From assembly GCA_019422485.1 (NCBI GenBank), contig JAHZDG010000040.1:1-10413 (forward strand): a stretch of DNA of 10,413 nt, written 5' to 3'. A program made the position numbers and the translations under genes. The notes beneath the pieces are model-generated. The model was not told where the DNA came from. It made no database searches and saw nothing but the letters and a program-made list of their open reading frames with translations. Shown here in pieces: positions 7,441-10,413 of the stretch (its first letter is position 1; each line of letters starts with the position of its first letter). Source of the stretch: Alistipes sp. Its GTDB lineage: Bacteria; Bacteroidota; Bacteroidia; Bacteroidales; Rikenellaceae.

Positions 7441-8490
7441 ATGAAACCTGTTCGTCCCGATACCTATCGCAGATTGATCGTTTTGACCGGAGTGAGCATC
7501 GTACTGCTCTTTCTGGCCAATCTGTTTTGGGGTTCGGTCTCGATTCCTTTTGCCGAGGTATGCCGGATTCTGACCGGAGGCGAACCCGAAAAGGCAACCT
7601 GGGGGTATATCGTACTGCAGGCACGTCTGCCGCAGGCGGTGACCGCACTGTTTACGGGGGCTGCGCTGGCGGTGGCCGGTCTGATGCTTCAAACCGTTTT
7701 CAATAACCCGTTGGCCGGGCCCTCGATCCTGGGGATCAATACCGGGGCCAGTCTCGGGGTGGCGGTCGTGATGTTGTTTCTGGGTGGAACCATTGGCGGT
7801 TCGATGGTCGGTTTCTCGATCTCGGGTTACCTCTCCATTATTCTGGGCGCGTTTTTGGGTGCTTCGGTGGTTCTGGGGATCATTATCTTCTTCTCGACTC
7901 TGGTGAAAAGCAATGTTATGTTGCTGATCATCGGATTGATGGTCGGTTATTTGGCCTCTTCGGTGATCTCCTTGCTGACCTTCTTCTCCTCTTCGGAAGG
8001 AGTGTTTTCCTATGTGGTCTGGGGGTTGGGAGACTTTTCGGGGGTGGCGTTGAGTCAGCTGCCGTTTTACTGCGTGGTGCTGAGCATCGGTCTGTTGATT
8101 GCCCTGTTGTTGATCAAACCGATGAATGCCCTGCTGCTGGGAGAACGCTATGCCCGTAACCTGGGGGTGCGGGTCGGACGCGTGCGGGTGTGGATGTTTG
8201 TCAGCACCGGAATCCTTACGGCAACGACCACGGCGTTTTGCGGGCCGGTTTCGTTTATCGGTCTGGCGGTGCCGCATATGGCCCGTCTGATGATCGGCTC
8301 GTCCAACCATACGGGGTTGTTACCGGCCACTTTATTGGTGGGCGGTGCGGTGTCGCTGCTGTGCAACCTCATCAGTACGTTGCCCGGTACGGCCAGCGTC
8401 ATTCCGTTGAATGCCATTATGCCGGTGCTGGGAGCTCCGGTGATTATTTATGTGATTGTGAACCAGAAGAAAATACAATACTTTAACTGA
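7441..8490 (+). CDS. btuC: Corrinoid ABC transporter permease, BtuC/FecCD family
   Basis: This 349-residue inner-membrane permease belongs to the FecCD family, which has about ten transmembrane helices. Visible helices start at about residues 11-30, and the family signatures are 'RLPQAVTALFTGAALAVAG' (62-80), 'FNNPLAGPSILGINTGASLG' (87-106), 'YVVWGLGDFSG' (191-201), 'ARNLGV' (238-243), which lies in the region contacting the ATPase, and 'FCGPVSFIGLAVPHMARL' (266-283). The C-terminus is 'GAPVIIYVIV...'. The ATG at 7441 gives a positively charged N-terminus before the first helix, and the stop TGA shares its last base with the ATG of btuD. Family members also carry heme and siderophores. Corrinoid is inferred from the surrounding cobalamin genes. 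Confidence 0.93.
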   Translation: MKPVRPDTYRRLIVLTGVSIVLLFLANLFWGSVSIPFAEVCRILTGGEPEKATWGYIVLQARLPQAVTALFTGAALAVAGLMLQTVFNNPLAGPSILGINTGASLGVAVVMLFLGGTIGGSMVGFSISGYLSIILGAFLGASVVLGIIIFFSTLVKSNVMLLIIGLMVGYLASSVISLLTFFSSSEGVFSYVVWGLGDFSGVALSQLPFYCVVLSIGLLIALLLIKPMNALLLGERYARNLGVRVGRVRVWMFVSTGILTATTTAFCGPVSFIGLAVPHMARLMIGSSNHTGLLPATLLVGGAVSLLCNLISTLPGTASVIPLNAIMPVLGAPVIIYVIVNQKKIQYFN

Positions 8491-9503
8491 TGGAAGCCGT
8501 CCTGGAAGCCCATAAACTGACGATCGGTTACCGTCAGAACCGTCATCGCGAGAAGTGCGTGCAACGAGAGTTGGAGTTCTCGTTGGAGGCGGGGTCGCTC
8601 GTATGTCTGCTGGGACCCAACGGGGCGGGAAAGTCGACCCTGTTGCGGACACTCAGCGGGATGCAGCCGGCTTTGGCTGGGGAACTGCGGATACAGGGGC
8701 GGCCGTTGTCGAGCTATTCCGAACGCGAACGCTCGCGGTTGATCGGACTGGTATTGACGGACAAGATTTTTGCCGGGGGATTGCGGGTGCGTGAATTGGT
8801 GGCTTTGGGCCGGCACCCGTACGTAGGGTTTTTCGGTCGGCTGAGCCAGGAAGATGAACAGATCGTGGAAGAGTCGATCCGGCAAACCGGCATCGAAGCC
8901 AAAGCCGACAGCTATATGGCGGAACTTTCGGACGGAGAACGTCAGAAGGTGATGATCGCCAAAGCCTTGGCTCAGCAATGTCCGCTGATCCTGCTCGATG
9001 AACCGACGGCTTATCTGGACGTGACCAGTCGCATCGAAATCATGCATTTGCTCCATCGGCTGGCCCGCCAGGGGAAGAGCATTCTGTTATCGACGCACGA
9101 TATCGAGCAGGCGTTGCTGTTGTCTGACCAACTTTGGTTGTTGTCCCGGTCGTTGGGCATGCTCTGCGGGGTGACGGAAGATTTGGTGGCTCGGGGAGAG
9201 ATGAGCCGCTTTTTCGGACGGAACGGCATCGAATTCGATGTGCGTGACGGGGCCTTCCGGCTGGAAGACGAAACCCTGCGGCCGATGGTTGTGGAATGCC
9301 CGGCGGAATGGATGCGTTGGGTGCAGAATGCCTTGATGCGCAGTGGTTTTAAGGCGGTTGCCTCGGAGGCCGGACAGCCTGTCGAAAGGTTATTGAGGGT
9401 CGTTTCTCCGACTGACATGGAGTTGGACTGTGCCGGGAAACGGGTGGCGGTCGGCTCTTTTGCGGAATTGATCGATCAATTAAAGAAATACGCTCATGCA
9501 TAG
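8490..9503 (+). CDS. btuD: Corrinoid ABC transporter ATP-binding protein with C-terminal extension
   Basis: This 337-residue ATPase would power import through BtuC. It has Walker A 'GPNGAGKST' (42-50), the ABC signature 'LSDGERQK' (146-153), Walker B 'LILLDE' (166-171), a D-loop 'YLD' and the switch His203 in 'STHD'. The Q-loop glutamine is not evident: the aligned stretch is 'IGLVLTDKIFAG', with Thr90 where siderophore/B12 ATPases such as FepC have Gln. The core ends near residue 245. About 90 further residues follow, alternating predicted strands and helices ('FDVRDGAFRLED', 'AEWMRWVQNALMRSGFKAV', 'GSFAELIDQLKKYAHA'), whereas E. coli BtuD is about 250 residues. Similar extensions occur in Bacteroidota relatives as I recall. 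It starts on the last base of the btuC stop and overlaps cobU by eight bases. Confidence 0.92.
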   Translation: MEAVLEAHKLTIGYRQNRHREKCVQRELEFSLEAGSLVCLLGPNGAGKSTLLRTLSGMQPALAGELRIQGRPLSSYSERERSRLIGLVLTDKIFAGGLRVRELVALGRHPYVGFFGRLSQEDEQIVEESIRQTGIEAKADSYMAELSDGERQKVMIAKALAQQCPLILLDEPTAYLDVTSRIEIMHLLHRLARQGKSILLSTHDIEQALLLSDQLWLLSRSLGMLCGVTEDLVARGEMSRFFGRNGIEFDVRDGAFRLEDETLRPMVVECPAEWMRWVQNALMRSGFKAVASEAGQPVERLLRVVSPTDMELDCAGKRVAVGSFAELIDQLKKYAHA

Positions 9504-10005
9504 CATTACGCTTATCACGGGAGGGCAGCGTTCGGGCAAAAGCCGATATGCCCAGCAGTTGGCTCTGGAAAGAGCTGAAAATCCGATCTATCTGGCAACC
9601 TCACGGGTGTGGGATGAAGAGCATCGGGACCGGATTCGGCGCCATCAGGCCGATCGGGGACCTCGCTGGACGACGGTCGAGGAGGAAAAAGCGCTCTCTC
9701 AACACGATTTTACGGGACGGACGGTGGTGGTAGACTGTCTGACGCTGTGGTGTACCAATTTCTTTTTCGATCTGGATTCGAAGGTCGACGAAGCGTTGGA
9801 AGAGATCAAAGCCGAGTTCGACCGTCTGGTCACCCAACAGGCCGATTTTATTTTTGTAACCAACGAAGTGGGCATGGGCGGCACGTCCGAAAACCCGTTG
9901 CAACGCCGATTCAACGATCTGCAGGGTTGGATGAATCAATACGTGGCTTCGCGGGCTGACCATGTTGTATTGATGGTGGCGGGGATTCCGCTGTCGGTAA
10001 AGTGA
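9496..10005 (+). CDS. cobU: Adenosylcobinamide kinase / adenosylcobinamide-phosphate guanylyltransferase
   Basis: CobU is a bifunctional cytoplasmic enzyme. It phosphorylates adenosylcobinamide and then transfers GMP to give adenosylcobinamide-GDP, the activated upper half for nucleotide-loop assembly. The kinase step lets a cell use salvaged cobinamide. The 169-residue product (Salmonella CobU is about 180) has the P-loop 'GGQRSGKSRYA' (9-19), 'IYLATSRVWDEEHRDRIRRHQ' near 31-51 with His50 aligned to the guanylylated histidine of Salmonella CobU, 'VVDCLTLW' (78-85), and the family hallmark 'VTNEVGMGG' (121-129). It ends 'VAGIPLSVK', close to the Salmonella C-terminus. The ATG at 9496 lies inside the end of btuD. 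Confidence 0.96.
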   Translation: MHSITLITGGQRSGKSRYAQQLALERAENPIYLATSRVWDEEHRDRIRRHQADRGPRWTTVEEEKALSQHDFTGRTVVVDCLTLWCTNFFFDLDSKVDEALEEIKAEFDRLVTQQADFIFVTNEVGMGGTSENPLQRRFNDLQGWMNQYVASRADHVVLMVAGIPLSVK

Positions 10006-10052
10006 TTCAATTGAAGACCGTTTGAGCGGCCTAACCCATACGAACATAAATT

Positions 10053-10413
10053 ATGAAAAAGACTTTTCACATTTCGAAACCCGATGAGGCGATACTGCCT
10101 GCTTTGCAAAGTAAAATAGATAACCTGACCAAACCGAAAGGTTCGTTGGGGGTATTGGAACGGTTGGCCAAACAGATCGGCTGGATTCAGCAGACGCTGG
10201 AACCCACGCTCAATAAACCTTTTAATGTGGTCTATGCGGCGGATCACGGGATTGCCGACGAAGGGGTGAGCTTCTCGCCCAAGGAAGTGACCTGCCAGAT
10301 GATCTCCAACTTCCTGAACGGAGGGGCCGGGGTGAATTTCCTGGCTCGTCAGCATGGTTTTGGCTTGAAGGTGGTCGACGGAGGGGTCGATTTCGATTTT
10401 CCGCCCATTGAAG
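10053..10413 (+). CDS. cobT: Nicotinate-nucleotide--dimethylbenzimidazole phosphoribosyltransferase, 3' truncated by window edge
   Basis: CobT transfers phosphoribose from nicotinate mononucleotide to the lower-ligand base, normally 5,6-dimethylbenzimidazole, giving the alpha-ribazole phosphate that CobS joins to adenosylcobinamide-GDP. The first 120 residues are visible, about a third of the usual 350. They include the conserved N-terminal blocks 'NLTKPKGSLGVLERLA' (24-39), 'VVYAADHGIADEGVS' (59-73), 'SPKEVTCQMISNFLNGGAGVNFLARQ' in two parts (75-85 and 86-100), and 'KVVDGGVDF' (106-114). The catalytic glutamate lies in the missing part. The ATG at 10053 follows 47 bases of non-coding sequence after cobU, is preceded by an A/T-rich stretch typical of Bacteroidota starts, and gives the expected N-terminus. 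CobS and CobC are likely to follow. Confidence 0.95.
   Translation, partial: MKKTFHISKPDEAILPALQSKIDNLTKPKGSLGVLERLAKQIGWIQQTLEPTLNKPFNVVYAADHGIADEGVSFSPKEVTCQMISNFLNGGAGVNFLARQHGFGLKVVDGGVDFDFPPIE

Noticed and set aside
6592..8310. 572-codon open frame on the minus strand opposite btuF and btuC
   Set aside because: Both sense genes are in the same frame and avoid TTA, CTA and TCA, which keeps the complementary frame open. The translation is low-complexity (His, Gln, Arg rich), and the two sense genes are clearly real.
10006..10052. Possible promoter, terminator or riboswitch in the cobU-cobT gap
   Set aside because: It holds only a 10-base palindrome (TTCAATTGAA, 10006-10015) and a TTTG without the TA element expected four bases earlier. 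There is no stem with a T-run and too little space for a riboswitch.

Overview
The window is one dense block of genes, all on the + strand, for corrinoid (vitamin B12) capture, import and late-stage assembly. It most likely comes from a Bacteroidota gut-type anaerobe, order Bacteroidales. The evidence for this is a SusC-era style outer-membrane receptor paired with a beta-propeller surface protein like BtuG, a BtuF-type lipoprotein and a BtuD-type ATPase with the extra segments usual in Bacteroidota, and genes with little Shine-Dalgarno signal. Base composition is GC-rich by eye for this phylum and sense genes largely avoid TTA, CTA and TCA codons. That would suit a Rikenellaceae/Alistipes-like genome better than a classical Bacteroides, but the genus is a guess.

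Layout: (1) 1-785, the 3' part of a beta-propeller surface protein, probably BtuG-like. (2) 813-844, a strong 14-bp hairpin with a GTGA loop just before the next start. (3) 857-2794, a BtuB-type TonB-dependent receptor. (4) 2833-6301, three nucleotide-loop/side-chain assembly enzymes: cobyric acid synthase (cobQ/cbiP), threonine-phosphate decarboxylase (cobD) and adenosylcobinamide-phosphate synthase (cbiB). (5) 6298-9503, a corrinoid ABC importer: binding lipoprotein, permease and ATPase (btuF, btuC, btuD). (6) 9496-10413, cobU followed by the first third of cobT, which runs off the window. No intergenic gap exceeds about 75 bases, and from cobQ to cobU every junction is a gap of 12 bases or less or an overlap, so this is almost certainly one polycistronic transcript with translational coupling.

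How the genes fit together (inference from known families): a surface lipoprotein passes corrinoid to the TonB-energised receptor. The periplasmic lipoprotein BtuF delivers it to BtuCD for entry to the cytoplasm. CobQ amidates the corrin ring side chains to cobyric acid. CobD makes aminopropanol phosphate and CbiB attaches it. CobU activates the cobinamide end with GMP, and CobT makes the lower-ligand riboside phosphate to be joined by CobS (not in the window). The set suits scavenging and rebuilding incomplete corrinoids at least as well as full synthesis, because no early corrin-ring genes are visible here. I found no mobile elements, CRISPR arrays, tRNA/rRNA genes, or convincing cobalamin riboswitch. 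The system is well precedented in its parts. The least routine signals are the hairpin between btuG and btuB and the unusual features of the ATPase.
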